Program-made: the position numbers and the translations under genes
Assembly (NCBI RefSeq): GCF_003431825.1
Contig: NZ_CP020083.1
Location: 2,208,501 to 2,272,500 of the forward strand
From: Blastomonas fulva
GTDB lineage: Bacteria > Pseudomonadota > Alphaproteobacteria > Sphingomonadales > Sphingomonadaceae
Reading direction: 5' to 3'
DNA: 64,000 bases
The notes under the pieces: model-generated
Seen by the model: the letters and a program-made list of their open reading frames with translations, nothing else
Databases searched by the model: none
What the model was told of the DNA's origin: nothing
Shown here: piece after piece, positions 36,193 through 45,618 of the stretch
Numbering within the stretch: the first letter of the stretch is position 1
How the letters are laid out: each line of letters opens with the position of its first letter

Positions 36193-36816
36193 ATGTCCAA
36201 ATCGAATATCGCTGCACGCCGTGGCCGACCGGCCGATCCTCAGGCACGTGCTAAGCGTCGCTCACAGATTCTGGAGGCTGCGCATCGATGCTTTGCGCGG
36301 AAAGGGTTTCACCTTACGACCGCCGCGGAGATCAGTGCTGAAGCCGAGATAAGTGTTGCCGGCCTCTATCAGTATTTTCCGAGCAAAGACGATCTCATTC
36401 TAGCTCTGATCGAGTTAGATCTCGCCGAAAGCGTTGGCCTCATCGAAGTTCTGATGGCCAGTGAGAACTTTTTTGATGGTGCTGAAAGCATACTCCTCTT
36501 GGCTATGCAGGACGAACGGCAGCAAGCCATGTCGCGCCTTCGGCTAGAAATTATAGCTGAAGCGAGCCGCAAACCGGAAATTGCTGAGATTGCGATCTCC
36601 TGCGACCAGCGTTTTACCACGGCGATGGTTCGAGCCGTCACTTTGGCACAAGCAAAAGGCCAGATCGCAAGTTCAGTCGATCCGTATGAGCTAACGATCG
36701 CATTTAACTGTATAATGGATGGGCTGTTCGGGCGCATTTGTTTACCCGGTTACGCTCGCGCTCAGTTAGTGACTGCTTGCGTCGATATGATGCGCCGCGC
36801 CGCCGTACCAATCTGA
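36193..36816 (+). CDS. TetR-family repressor of the efflux module
   Basis: A 207-residue regulator. The helix-turn-helix is TTAAEISAEAEISVAGLYQYFPSKDDL in outline (helix 3 SVAGLYQYF), preceded by basic RRGRPADPQARAKRR. The C-terminal ligand domain is TetR-like in length but its ligand is unknown. The ATG at 36193 is used because the longer frame would run back across the divergent promoter. It lies 18 bases before the adaptor gene and probably heads the pump operon. Confidence 0.85.
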   Translation: MSKSNIAARRGRPADPQARAKRRSQILEAAHRCFARKGFHLTTAAEISAEAEISVAGLYQYFPSKDDLILALIELDLAESVGLIEVLMASENFFDGAESILLLAMQDERQQAMSRLRLEIIAEASRKPEIAEIAISCDQRFTTAMVRAVTLAQAKGQIASSVDPYELTIAFNCIMDGLFGRICLPGYARAQLVTACVDMMRRAAVPI

Positions 36817-37543
36817 TTTCTAAGGACTAACACATGTCAAACACGGCCATAGATTGCGTGCCATATATTAGTAAGGCCTCAGTTATATCAGTTCGCCGCT
36901 GGCTGATGATAGGGTCAGTTGTGCTGGCATCAGGGCAACTCGCCGGGTGTGGATCATCCCAGCCAGAACCTGCGCCGCTCAGGACGGCTCTCACGGCGAC
37001 GGTGCAGCAAGCTAGTTCAAGCGACACCCAGATCACTGGCATCGTCCGATCATTGGGGTCTTATGATATTGCCCCCGAGAATCCTGGGCGGCTTGTTCGG
37101 CTAAGAGCAAACATCGGCGATAGGGTCGCGCAGGGTCAAATTCTTGCAGAATTCGACGCGGAGCCATTCCGACTTCAGGCGTCCCAGTCCCGAGCGCAGA
37201 TGCAGGCCGCGAATGTTGATCTGGATGCTGCCCGCCGTGAGGCAAAACGTCTTGAAGGGCTTGTTGAGGCTGGCGCGGCGGCGCGGCAGGATCTTGATGC
37301 CGCAAGGACAAACGTCAGCCGTGCGGAAGCACAGCAGCGGGCTACCTCCGACCAAGCTGCGCTGAATGCCCGTGCCTTGGCAAAAACCCAATTACGCGCG
37401 CCCGTGGCCGGGGTGATTACGGCTCGTCAAGGCGAGCTTGGCGCCATACTTCCGGCTGGGGCCCCCGTGTTCTCGCTGGAAGGTGCGGGTGAACGCGAGA
37501 TCGTTGCTTCGTGACGTGAGCCCCAGCTTTCCCCCAGCTGGGA

Positions 37544-38455
37544 TTAGAGCCGAGCGGTTGTTTTGCGCATCAGCGCGGTTGAAGCAATGGGCTGCATAGC
37601 GGAGCCCGTAGGGCGTAGCGAAGCAGGCCATTGCTTATCCAGTTTGGCGGCGAACGCCGCCGGGGTTGCATAGCCAAGGGACGAGTGCGGTCTCTCCCGG
37701 TTGTAATCCTCGACCCAGGCAGCGATCTCGACCCGGGCGTGGGCGAGGCTCATGAACAGGGTCTCGTTCAGCAGCTCATCGCGCATGCGGCCGTTGAAGC
37801 TCTCGACGTAGCCGTTCTGCATCGGCTTGCCCGGCGCGATGTAATGCCACTCGACCCCGATCTGCGCTACCCAAGCGAGCACGGCATTGCTGGTGAGCTC
37901 GGTGCCATTATCGCTGACGATCATGCCGGGCTTGCCCCGCTGGGCGATCAGCCGGGTCAGCTCGCGCACGACGCGGTGTCCGGAGATCGAGGTATCCGGC
38001 ACAGCCGCCAGGCACTCCCTGGTCACGTCGTCGACCACATTGAGGACGCGGAACCGTCTGCCAGAAGCCATCTGGTCATGGACGAAGTCCAAGCTCCAGC
38101 GCTGGTTCGGTAGCGCCAGCACCGGAGCCGGTGCCCTGGTCCCGACAGCACGCTTGCGGCTGCGCCGCCGCCTCACCGCCAGACCTTCCTCACGATACAG
38201 CCGCTGGGTCTTCTTGCGGTTGATCATCACACCCTCCCGGCGCAGCAGGATATGCAGGCGGCGGTAGCCGAACCGGCGTCGCTGGTTGGCTAGCCCGCGC
38301 AGCTTCTCGCGCAGGGCACCGTCATCATCCCGGATGGAACGGTAGCGCACGCTCTTGCGATCAGCATCGATGACGCGGCACGCCCGCCGCTCGCTCATCC
38401 CATGGCACGCTTGGAGATGAGCGGCAGCTTCCCGCTTCGCGGCGGGCGTCACCAC
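37544..38455 (-). CDS. IS3-family transposase OrfB (DDE integrase)
   Basis: A 303-residue catalytic subunit with HTH_21-like start ([17 protein letters not shown]) and rve integrase core: first Asp in [10 protein letters not shown], second Asp in [12 protein letters not shown], Glu in [18 protein letters not shown]. It overlaps orfA by 7 bases in the -1 frame, so an OrfAB fusion by frameshift is expected; GTG at 38455 can be an independent start. Confidence 0.92.
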   Translation of the reverse strand: MVTPAAKREAAAHLQACHGMSERRACRVIDADRKSVRYRSIRDDDGALREKLRGLANQRRRFGYRRLHILLRREGVMINRKKTQRLYREEGLAVRRRRSRKRAVGTRAPAPVLALPNQRWSLDFVHDQMASGRRFRVLNVVDDVTRECLAAVPDTSISGHRVVRELTRLIAQRGKPGMIVSDNGTELTSNAVLAWVAQIGVEWHYIAPGKPMQNGYVESFNGRMRDELLNETLFMSLAHARVEIAAWVEDYNRERPHSSLGYATPAAFAAKLDKQWPASLRPTGSAMQPIASTALMRKTTARL

Positions 38456-38715
38456 TTTTTTGAAAGCAAATCCTTCAGAGCCACGTTGTCCAGCATCGCA
38501 TCGGCCAGCAGCCGCTTGAGCTTCGCGTTCTCGCTCTCGAGCTCCCGCAAACGCCGGGCCTCCGACACCTCCATCCCCCCATACTTGGCCTTCCAGTTGT
38601 AGATCGTCGCTTCCGACACACCGTGCCGCCGAGCAAGATCAGCGGTCTTCGCACCCGCCTCCGCCTCCTTCAGCACGCCAATGATCTGCTCTTCTGAAAA
38701 CCTCATACGCTTCAT
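38449..38715 (-). CDS. IS3-family transposase OrfA
   Basis: An 88-residue DNA-binding subunit: helix-turn-helix [29 protein letters not shown], then a leucine zipper ([17 protein letters not shown]). Its end LLSKKW is encoded by TCAAAAAAGTGG, where A AAA AAG is a -1 slip site leading into orfB. Confidence 0.92.
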   Translation of the reverse strand: MKRMRFSEEQIIGVLKEAEAGAKTADLARRHGVSEATIYNWKAKYGGMEVSEARRLRELESENAKLKRLLADAMLDNVALKDLLSKKW

Positions 38716-39237
38716 CGTCTGTCCTTCCTTCAGGCCAGACTCTAATCGCTCGTGGAGGAAAATCAGGGGGTCACGTCATTCGGTCTCCAGCGCGACGGCC
38801 GAACAGCTACGCATCGGAACGATCGTGCGTTTCAATATCGGTGGTTCGGGCGGGCAAGCTCGATTGTCCGGCCTTTCTCCGCGATCTGCCGGTGTGGATG
38901 CACAGACAGCGCGGTTCACCATCGTTTCAGGCACCGCAGCACCCGGAGCGGCCGTCGAAGTTCGCTTGCCAGCCGGAGGAGCCACCAACGGCGATTTGAT
39001 GCTGCCTTTGTCGGCCGTCATCGCTGACCGCTCCGGTGCCCGCCGGGTTGTCGTTGTCGGTCAGGACGGTCGAACGACGGCAGAACCGGTTCAGATCATC
39101 AGCGTCTCCTCTGCGGGCGCGCTGGTGCGGGGACGGTTATCTCCTGGCCAGCGCGTCATTGCCACTGGCGCTGAACTCATCAAGGCTGGCGAACGTGTTC
39201 GCCCGCTCACCTTCACGCCTTGAACGCGGTAGGCATC

Positions 39238-42200
39238 ATGTCCCTCACTGAAATCGCCATGAAGCGGTCACGCTTCACTCTGACCGGCGCCGTCGCCTTG
39301 CTCATCGCAGGCTTGGTGATCCTGATCGGATTCCCCGCCACCGAGGAGCCGACCGTCCCGTTTCGGGCTGCCACAATTGAAGCCTATCTTCCGGGCGCAA
39401 CACCTGAGCGTCTGGAGAGCCTAGTGGCCAAGCCGCTCGAAGAGCGTGTGCGAACCGTTGCCGAAGTCAAAAAAATGGAAACGACTCTGCGCCCTGGCGT
39501 GGTGATCATGACCATTGCGCTTCACAGCAATGTCAGTCCTCAGCGCGTAAACCAGGTCTGGCAGACCTTGCGCGCTCGAAGCCAGGAGGCCGCAGCGCTC
39601 TTCCCGGCAGGCACGATCGGCCCAGTCCTCAACGATTCCTGGGGCCGGGTATCAGTTATGACCCTTGCGCTTACTGGCGAAAGTTACAGCCAGGGTCAGC
39701 TACAGGAAGCTGCGCGCGCGGCACGATTGCGGTTGCAAGGCGTGACCGGCGTTGAGCAGGTCTCGCTTCACGGTGTGCGTGAAGAACAAATTTACATTGA
39801 AATATTGCCAGCGCGCCTCGCTGCGGCTGGCATCAGCCTGGAAGCCGTCGCCAAGGCGATCGGTGATCGGAACATGGTGGTGTCGGCCGGCGAGCTCGAT
39901 GTGTCCGGACGCACTCTGATGCTTGATGCCTCCGGTCAGCTCAAGACAGCCTCTGCGGTCGGGGCTGTACCCGTCGCCCTTCCAGGCGGAGGTTCCGTCC
40001 CGCTTTCCACGATCGCCAAGATCGAACAACGCCCCCAGGACCCTCCGACGGCTGCTGCCGTTTTCGACGGCAAACCGGCGATCGTACTCGGCGTCTCGAT
40101 GCGCACGGGCCTGAACGTCGTCGATTTCGCTGACGCGCTCCGCGCGGGAGTCGCCTCCGCACAAGCAGACCTCCCGATCGGGATGACCCTTTCCCCGATC
40201 ACCGATCAGGCGGAGGTCGTGGGCCACAATCTGCAGAAGGTCGGCAAGATTTTCGCGGAGACGGTCGTCATCGTCATGGGTGTCGTCGTCGTGTTTCTCG
40301 GTTGGCGTGCTGGATTGGTCACCAGTGTGATTGTGCCGCTAACGGTCCTCGGCACTCTTCTGGTGATGAGCGTGCTTGGGATCGAACTGCACCAGATCTC
40401 AATCGCCGCCATCATCATCGCGCTTGGTATCTTCGTCGACAATGCCATCGTGGTAGTCGAGGATTATCAGCGACGTATTGGAGATGGCGAAGCCGCCGAA
40501 TCCGCTGCTATCCATGCGGGCAAGACTATGGCCGCGCCGCTGCTGGTTTCGTCTCTGGCTATCATCCTGGCCTTTACCCCGCTGGTGGCCGGGTCGAGTG
40601 AAACTGCCGAATACATGCGCAGCCTCGCTATTGTTCTCGGCGTCACATTACTCCTGTCGTTGTTTCTCGCCCTGACGGTCGTGGCACTACTCTGCAAGAT
40701 GTACATCAAAGCCCCTCACGAGGAGCATGAGAAGGACGACTGGATCGGGCGGCTCAGGCGCTGGTACGGGCGCAAAGTACTAATCATTGTCGGCCGTCCA
40801 GCAACTGTAGCTGTCGCAATGGTTGCGCTCCTCGCAGGGGCGACCGTCCTCAATGGCCTCCTGCCTCAAGGGCTGCTGGGTCCGTCTGACCGTGCCCAGG
40901 TACAGATTCCGATTGAGATCGCCCCCGGAGGCGCCACTCGGGAAAGCCTGAGGGTGGCTCAGGAAATCTCGGCAAGGATAAGCGATCGGAAGGCGCATCC
41001 GGAAGTCGTCAGCAACGTGGTTTATGTCGGCGACGGTGGACCGCGGTTCATTCTTGGCCTCAACCCGCCTCTGCCGGCTGGCAACCGCGCCTACGCCGTC
41101 GTCAATCTTGCCAAGGGCGCTGATAGCGATGCTGTCGTGCGCGAACTGCGCGACGATCTCACCACCCGTTTTCCGCAGGCGCGTATCGAGCCCAAGCGCT
41201 TTTCCCTGGGGATGTCGGAAGCCGGCAAGGCGGTGTTCATTCTTACAGGGCCCGATCGCGACACATTGAGCAAGGCTGCCGAGAAGCTCAAATCGGCACT
41301 GCGTACAGTGCCGGGGACGCTCGACGTCCGAGATGATGCTGAAACGGTGATCCCGCGCCTTGTCGTAGATATCGATCGCGCACGCGCGGAAGCCGCCAGC
41401 GTCACGCCGGCCGACACGGCGCGTGCCCTGCAAGCGGCTTACTCGGGGGTAACGGTCACCACATTGACCCGTGGCGAACTCACGACCCCGGTCGTATTGC
41501 GCGCCGATGCGACGCTGCGCCTTTCGCCCGACGCAATCTCGGCGACGCTGGTCAAGCCGGGCGTTACGCTTGGCGATATCGCGACAGTGCGCCTGGCCGA
41601 TCAGGACAGCGTTTTAAATCGCCGCAATCAATACCCCACGATTATGGTTAGTGCGCGCCACCCCACTCTGACGGCCCAGGCACTGACCAGCAAGGTCGCC
41701 GACGCGGTCGCCAGCCTCGACCTGCCAGCCGGGCATTCGGTGATCCCGGGGGGTGAGATCGAAGAATCTGCCGAAGCCAATGGCGGCCTGATCCAGTATT
41801 TGCCGATAGCACTCTTCGGCATGGCCGGACTGTTCCTGTGGCAGTTTGGTAGCGTCAGGAAGACGATGATCGTCATGGCCTCGATCCCATTCGTCATCAT
41901 TGGGGCGACCTTGGGTCTGTTCCTCGCCCGTCAGGAGATGAACTACACCGCCACGCTCGGTCTGCTGGCGCTGGCTGGAATCATCGTCAACAATGCGGTT
42001 CTACTGCTCGAACGAGTAGTCGAGGAGCGGGCCAACGGTGCCGGTCATGTCGATGCCATCGTCCGTGCAGCGGAGGTCCGTTTGCGCCCGATCATCATGA
42101 CCAAGCTTACCTGCATTGTCGGTCTTCTGCCGCTGTTCGCCTTCGGCGGCGATCTTTGGCGACCGATGGCAGCCGCGATGATCGGAGGCCTGGCGCTCGG

Positions 42201-42306
42201 CACGCTTATCACTTTGGTCCTGATCCCGGCGCTCTATTCGCTGTTGTTCCACCGCCTGCCGGCTTTGCGAACCCGTTCTGCCCCGCCTCAGGAGGCTTTG
42301 TCATGA
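39238..42306 (+). CDS. RND-family inner-membrane efflux permease
   Basis: A 1022-residue proton-driven transporter with twelve predicted membrane helices in two halves and two large periplasmic loops, the AcrB/HAE layout. The TM4 proton-relay motif reads GIFVDNAIVVVED, so only one of the usual two Asp is kept (D401, N402). Start ATG 39238 follows the split adaptor gene by 14 bases. Substrate unknown. Its partner adaptor is interrupted upstream, so expression and function may be affected. Confidence 0.9.
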   Translation: MSLTEIAMKRSRFTLTGAVALLIAGLVILIGFPATEEPTVPFRAATIEAYLPGATPERLESLVAKPLEERVRTVAEVKKMETTLRPGVVIMTIALHSNVSPQRVNQVWQTLRARSQEAAALFPAGTIGPVLNDSWGRVSVMTLALTGESYSQGQLQEAARAARLRLQGVTGVEQVSLHGVREEQIYIEILPARLAAAGISLEAVAKAIGDRNMVVSAGELDVSGRTLMLDASGQLKTASAVGAVPVALPGGGSVPLSTIAKIEQRPQDPPTAAAVFDGKPAIVLGVSMRTGLNVVDFADALRAGVASAQADLPIGMTLSPITDQAEVVGHNLQKVGKIFAETVVIVMGVVVVFLGWRAGLVTSVIVPLTVLGTLLVMSVLGIELHQISIAAIIIALGIFVDNAIVVVEDYQRRIGDGEAAESAAIHAGKTMAAPLLVSSLAIILAFTPLVAGSSETAEYMRSLAIVLGVTLLLSLFLALTVVALLCKMYIKAPHEEHEKDDWIGRLRRWYGRKVLIIVGRPATVAVAMVALLAGATVLNGLLPQGLLGPSDRAQVQIPIEIAPGGATRESLRVAQEISARISDRKAHPEVVSNVVYVGDGGPRFILGLNPPLPAGNRAYAVVNLAKGADSDAVVRELRDDLTTRFPQARIEPKRFSLGMSEAGKAVFILTGPDRDTLSKAAEKLKSALRTVPGTLDVRDDAETVIPRLVVDIDRARAEAASVTPADTARALQAAYSGVTVTTLTRGELTTPVVLRADATLRLSPDAISATLVKPGVTLGDIATVRLADQDSVLNRRNQYPTIMVSARHPTLTAQALTSKVADAVASLDLPAGHSVIPGGEIEESAEANGGLIQYLPIALFGMAGLFLWQFGSVRKTMIVMASIPFVIIGATLGLFLARQEMNYTATLGLLALAGIIVNNAVLLLERVVEERANGAGHVDAIVRAAEVRLRPIIMTKLTCIVGLLPLFAFGGDLWRPMAAAMIGGLALGTLITLVLIPALYSLLFHRLPALRTRSAPPQEALS

Positions 42307-43703
42307 GATCGCAAGTTGTCTTACTCGCTTCGGCTGCGCTCGCGCTAAGCGGTTGTGTCAGTCTCTCTGAGCGAACACCAGTTCCCCCGGTGATGCCGAC
42401 CTGGACGGTGATTGCAGAAGGACAGAGTGCCCAGCCGGTCGTTCTGGACTGGTGGCGGGCATTTAATGACCCGGTGCTCGATACATTGGTCAGCGATGCG
42501 TTGGCGCGCAATGCCGATCTCGCCGCCGCTGCCGCAAACCTCAAAGCGGCTCAGGCACTGGTTGGCGAAGCGAAGGCCAGCGCTCTGCCAGGTGGATCGG
42601 TTGAAGCTGGCGTCTCCAGCAGGCGCGTTGCGGGATTAGCCCAGCCCCCATTTCCGGGGGCGCCTGATCGCTATCCGGACCAGAATCTGGCAAATGTCGG
42701 AGTCACGCTCGGGTGGGAAGTCGATCTGTTTGGACGCATCTCCGCGAACCTCGCAGCAGCACGCGCTCAGGAAGGTGAAGCTCTATGGCTGCGCCGGCAG
42801 ACAGAGGCTGCGGTAGCGGCGTCGGTTGTCCGCGCTTATGTGGAGAATCGCTACGCTGCCGAGCAAGAGCTGCTGGTGCAGAAGCGCATCGCCGCGCTGG
42901 AGGCAATTTCACTGAGTGTCGATAAAGCGGAAGCGCTCGGTGCCGCTTCACGCATAGATCGCGAGGCGGCAACTAGTGCGCTTGCCCTGGCGCGAGGTCA
43001 GTTACCTGACCTTGTCGCTTCACGCCGCAATAGCGCACGACGTCTGTCGATCCTTGGCGGGCGCGTGCCTGACCCCAATCTGGCGCCAGGCAGTCTACCC
43101 ATCGCTCCCAGCGTGCTTGATGCCGGCGATCCGGCAGCCATGCTGCGCCGACGACCCGATGTCGGCGCAGCCGAGCAGCGGCTTGCTGGCACTGTGGCAC
43201 AAGCGCGTATTGCGGTCACAGATCTCTATCCACGTATTTCGCTAGCCGGAAATATCGCGCTTTCAGCTCGGCCTGACCGGCTCGGCGATGATGGCGCCGT
43301 AGGATTTGCGGTTGGGCCGAGCCTGATCTGGGGTTTGTTTGATATGCCCCGGCTACTACGCCGGGTGAAATCTGCTGATGCTAGATCGGAAGCCGCGCTT
43401 GCACAGTGGCAGGCCGTGGTTCTGGCCGCACTCGAAGAGTCCGATAGCGCCTTGGAGGCTTGGAACTCAAGTCGGTGGGCCGCCAATGAGGCAGAAATTG
43501 CCGCGCGCTCTGCCGAGCAAAGCGCTGAATTGGCGACAGTTCGGGAAAATGCGGGTCAGATTTCTGCTCGTGCACGGTTGGGCGCGCAAGTCGAAGCACT
43601 GGATGCAAAGTCGACCGCCTTGGCCCGGCGAGTTCAGAAAACGCAAGGCTGGATAGCCGCGCAGCTCGCGTTGGGAGCAGGCTGGCGCGACATCCGCCCT
43701 TAA
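42303..43703 (+). CDS. NodT/TolC-type outer-membrane efflux lipoprotein
   Basis: A 466-residue channel component. The lipobox LSGC gives a lipidated C18. Two repeated efflux-channel halves are present (DWWRAFNDPVLDTLVSDAL; GWEVDLFGRISANLAAA; RRRPDVGAAEQRLAGTVA), as in NodT/OprM. It overlaps the permease by 4 bases (ATGA), completing tetR-adaptor-permease-channel. Confidence 0.92.
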   Translation: MRSQVVLLASAALALSGCVSLSERTPVPPVMPTWTVIAEGQSAQPVVLDWWRAFNDPVLDTLVSDALARNADLAAAAANLKAAQALVGEAKASALPGGSVEAGVSSRRVAGLAQPPFPGAPDRYPDQNLANVGVTLGWEVDLFGRISANLAAARAQEGEALWLRRQTEAAVAASVVRAYVENRYAAEQELLVQKRIAALEAISLSVDKAEALGAASRIDREAATSALALARGQLPDLVASRRNSARRLSILGGRVPDPNLAPGSLPIAPSVLDAGDPAAMLRRRPDVGAAEQRLAGTVAQARIAVTDLYPRISLAGNIALSARPDRLGDDGAVGFAVGPSLIWGLFDMPRLLRRVKSADARSEAALAQWQAVVLAALEESDSALEAWNSSRWAANEAEIAARSAEQSAELATVRENAGQISARARLGAQVEALDAKSTALARRVQKTQGWIAAQLALGAGWRDIRP

Positions 43704-43773
43704 GTTCAATAATCAAAATCCCGTGGTGCAATGAACCATCATTCAACGACGTCATTTAATAAGGGAACTAAAA

Positions 43774-44115
43774 ATGCATCCTTTCTTTCCCTATGCTGCG
43801 TTGACGGCTGCTATTATATGCGAAGTGACCGGCTCGACTTTCATGGCAAAATCTGAGCAGTTTACTCGGCCAATTCCGACACTTTTGATGGCATTATTCT
43901 TTGGGATGTCATTTTACTGTTTGACGCAAGCGCTCCGCGTTATCCCTCTTGGCATAACATATGCAATTTGGGCTGGATGCGGCATCGTTCTCACTGCCAT
44001 CGTGGGGGTTGTTGTGCTCCGCCAGGCTTTGGATGTGGCCGCGATCATTGGCATCGGCCTGATCGTTTCAGGCGTGGTCGTTATGCAGGTCTTCTCAACC
44101 TCGTCCGGGCATTAA
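43774..44115 (+). CDS. small multidrug resistance (SMR) transporter
   Basis: A 113-residue four-helix proton antiporter. The essential glutamate is E17 in IICEVTGSTFMAKS; the TYAIWAGCGIVLTAIVG signature of EmrE/QacE is intact. It exports cationic drugs or quaternary ammonium compounds. It is one base upstream of a LysR gene on the same strand. A 70-base gap, AT-rich, separates it from the RND channel and may hold a promoter. Confidence 0.9.
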   Translation: MHPFFPYAALTAAIICEVTGSTFMAKSEQFTRPIPTLLMALFFGMSFYCLTQALRVIPLGITYAIWAGCGIVLTAIVGVVVLRQALDVAAIIGIGLIVSGVVVMQVFSTSSGH

Positions 44116-44116
44116 T

Positions 44117-45040
44117 TTGCCGTTCAATATCCGGCAACTTCGCTACGCTATCGCGGCAGCAGATCACGGTTCCTTCTATCGTGCGGCACGTGCCCTAGAT
44201 GTCGAGCAATCGACTCTGAGCCGGGCTATCCTGAAGCTGGAACACTCTATCGGCATGTCTATTTTTGAGCGCTCGCGTTCAGGTGTCACAACAACGCTGG
44301 CTGGAAGCACCTTCATCCGCAGCGCTAAGCCGATGGTAGACACAGCCGATAAGTTGGTAAAAATGATGCGTGCAGCAGGTCAGGGCCGTGCTGGTGGCCT
44401 GATGATCGGACACAACAGTTCCGTTTCTGCCGGCAATTTGCGTGCAACGATATTGAATTGGATCGAAACTCACCCGGATGTTGATGTGGAGTGCGTTGAA
44501 TCCGACAGAAGTCTACTTCTGGCCGGACTGAATACTGGAGAAATTGACATCGCAATCTTGATGGGCGTTGCGGGGCAGAACGGATTTCGCTGCGAACCGG
44601 TGTGGAGCGAGCGAATGCTCGTTGCATTACCCGAGTCGCATCCACTCGCGAACCAAGATGTCGTGCACTGGACTGATCTTCGGGAAGAGCGCTTCCTATT
44701 ACCAATCACCGACCCTGGCCCAGCTATTCGCGATATGCTGCTTGGCCGTCTGGCGTTGTCCGGCAGTAAGCCCGATATTCGAGTATTGCGGTCGAGCCGA
44801 GAGACTGTGTTGAGCATGCTAGGCGTTAGCTCTGGCGTGAGCATCGTTTGCGAAGGTTCGACCGGCGCACTGTACCCTGATGTTGTGTATCGGCCAATAC
44901 ACGGGGAACAAGGGCCGGCACTAACTGGCTTTTCCGCCTATTGGTGCGAAGACAATATCAATCCGACTATTCACCGTTTCCTCGGATTCATCAAGAGTCG
45001 CTACGCGCTAACCTTTGATTTCTCGACAAAAATACAGTAA
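44117..45040 (+). CDS. LysR-family transcriptional regulator
   Basis: A 307-residue regulator with N-terminal helix-turn-helix (AIAAADHGSFYRAARALDV, STLSRAILKLEHSIG) and a C-terminal substrate-binding fold (GLMIGHNSS, DIAILMGV). The start is a TTG at 44117, one base after the SMR stop; no better in-frame start precedes the HTH. It probably belongs to the SMR gene or the ICE cargo; ligand unknown. Confidence 0.82.
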   Translation: MPFNIRQLRYAIAAADHGSFYRAARALDVEQSTLSRAILKLEHSIGMSIFERSRSGVTTTLAGSTFIRSAKPMVDTADKLVKMMRAAGQGRAGGLMIGHNSSVSAGNLRATILNWIETHPDVDVECVESDRSLLLAGLNTGEIDIAILMGVAGQNGFRCEPVWSERMLVALPESHPLANQDVVHWTDLREERFLLPITDPGPAIRDMLLGRLALSGSKPDIRVLRSSRETVLSMLGVSSGVSIVCEGSTGALYPDVVYRPIHGEQGPALTGFSAYWCEDNINPTIHRFLGFIKSRYALTFDFSTKIQ

Positions 45041-45070
45041 TTTACACAGAATTTTCTGGAGATATCTACT

Positions 45071-45379
45071 ATGTCTCACAGCAAGACAATCATTATCGTG
45101 TTAGTCAACTTGGCCATCGGTTTTGCGGGAGGCTTTGCCTTACGACCGCTGATTGCGCCGATCCCTCAAGCGAGGATTACCGCCACCGGGGCAGCGGTGG
45201 CCAAGGCATCGGACGACGCACGCGGCACACAGTATTTCGTCGCTCATATCGACGAGGCTCGACAGTTGGTGGCCGGATGTCGTGACGGCTCGGTCCGTGG
45301 CGGCGAATGCGCCACGGCCGAAGAAGCGATCATCAAGGTGGATGCTCAGGATCGCCGCCGACGCTTCCTGGGTAACTGA
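45071..45379 (+). CDS. membrane-anchored small protein next to the trb block
   Basis: A 102-residue protein with one N-terminal membrane helix (about 7-24, IIIVLVNLAIGFAGGFAL) and a periplasmic tail with two Cys (VAGCRDGS, GGECATA). AAGAT/GGAGAT precedes its ATG. It converges on DUF2274 and the Trb genes. Architecture resembles small exclusion or lipoprotein-like factors, but no family is recognised. Confidence 0.5.
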   Translation: MSHSKTIIIVLVNLAIGFAGGFALRPLIAPIPQARITATGAAVAKASDDARGTQYFVAHIDEARQLVAGCRDGSVRGGECATAEEAIIKVDAQDRRRRFLGN

Positions 45380-45393
45380 TGGCAGCGAGGCGG

Positions 45394-45618
45394 TCAGCTC
45401 TTCGAGGTATCCCGTCGCCGCGAGAATCCTCGGTCGCTCGCCATGAACTTCGCCAGCATTGGCGAGACGAGCTTCTCAGGAACGATAGCATCCCCGCCGG
45501 TCTCGGCCGCAAGCGCGGCGGCGTAGGCCGTGAGATCGCGGTGAACAGCGGCAGGCAACTCCACCGTGAGCTTGACGGGGCGATCGTCGGCCAGCGGCCC
45601 GAGCTTCAACTTCGTCAT
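45394..45618 (-). CDS. DUF2274 protein closing the trb operon
   Basis: A 74-residue protein: MTKLKLGPLADDRPVKLTVEL then a helix with DLTAYAAALAAETGG, as in DUF2274, a small ribbon-helix-helix-like family found at the end of ICE trb operons. It overlaps trbI by 4 bases (ATGA). It may be a regulator; no experiment-based role is known to me. Confidence 0.8.
   Translation of the reverse strand: MTKLKLGPLADDRPVKLTVELPAAVHRDLTAYAAALAAETGGDAIVPEKLVSPMLAKFMASDRGFSRRRDTSKS

Larger units (their letters stand above)
37512..38778. mobile_element. IS3-family (IS407-like) insertion sequence, 1267 bp
   Basis: Ends are TGACGTGAGCCCC... at the left and its imperfect inverted copy ...GGGGTCACGTCA at the right; arms match over about 38 bases with few mismatches. 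The flanks carry the 4-base duplication TTCG (37508-37511 and 38779-38782). Inside are orfA and orfB read leftward with a shared A6G slip site. Ends starting TGA and a 4-base duplication fit the IS407 subgroup. The element looks intact. Confidence 0.92.
36834..39223 (+). pseudogene. RND efflux periplasmic adaptor gene split by an insertion sequence
   Basis: The 5' part (36834-37511, 226 codons) encodes a lipoprotein adaptor: signal with lipobox LAGC, lipoyl half (IGDRVAQGQILAEFDAEPF), coiled-coil hairpin and second lipoyl half (LRAPVAGVITARQGELG). The first bases of the IS (TGA) stop it. The 3' part (38783-39223) encodes the remaining beta-barrel and membrane-proximal domains (RIGTIVRFNIGG to RVRPLTFTP). 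Removing the IS plus one 4-base duplication restores one 372-residue frame. As it stands the adaptor is probably inactive. Confidence 0.9.
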
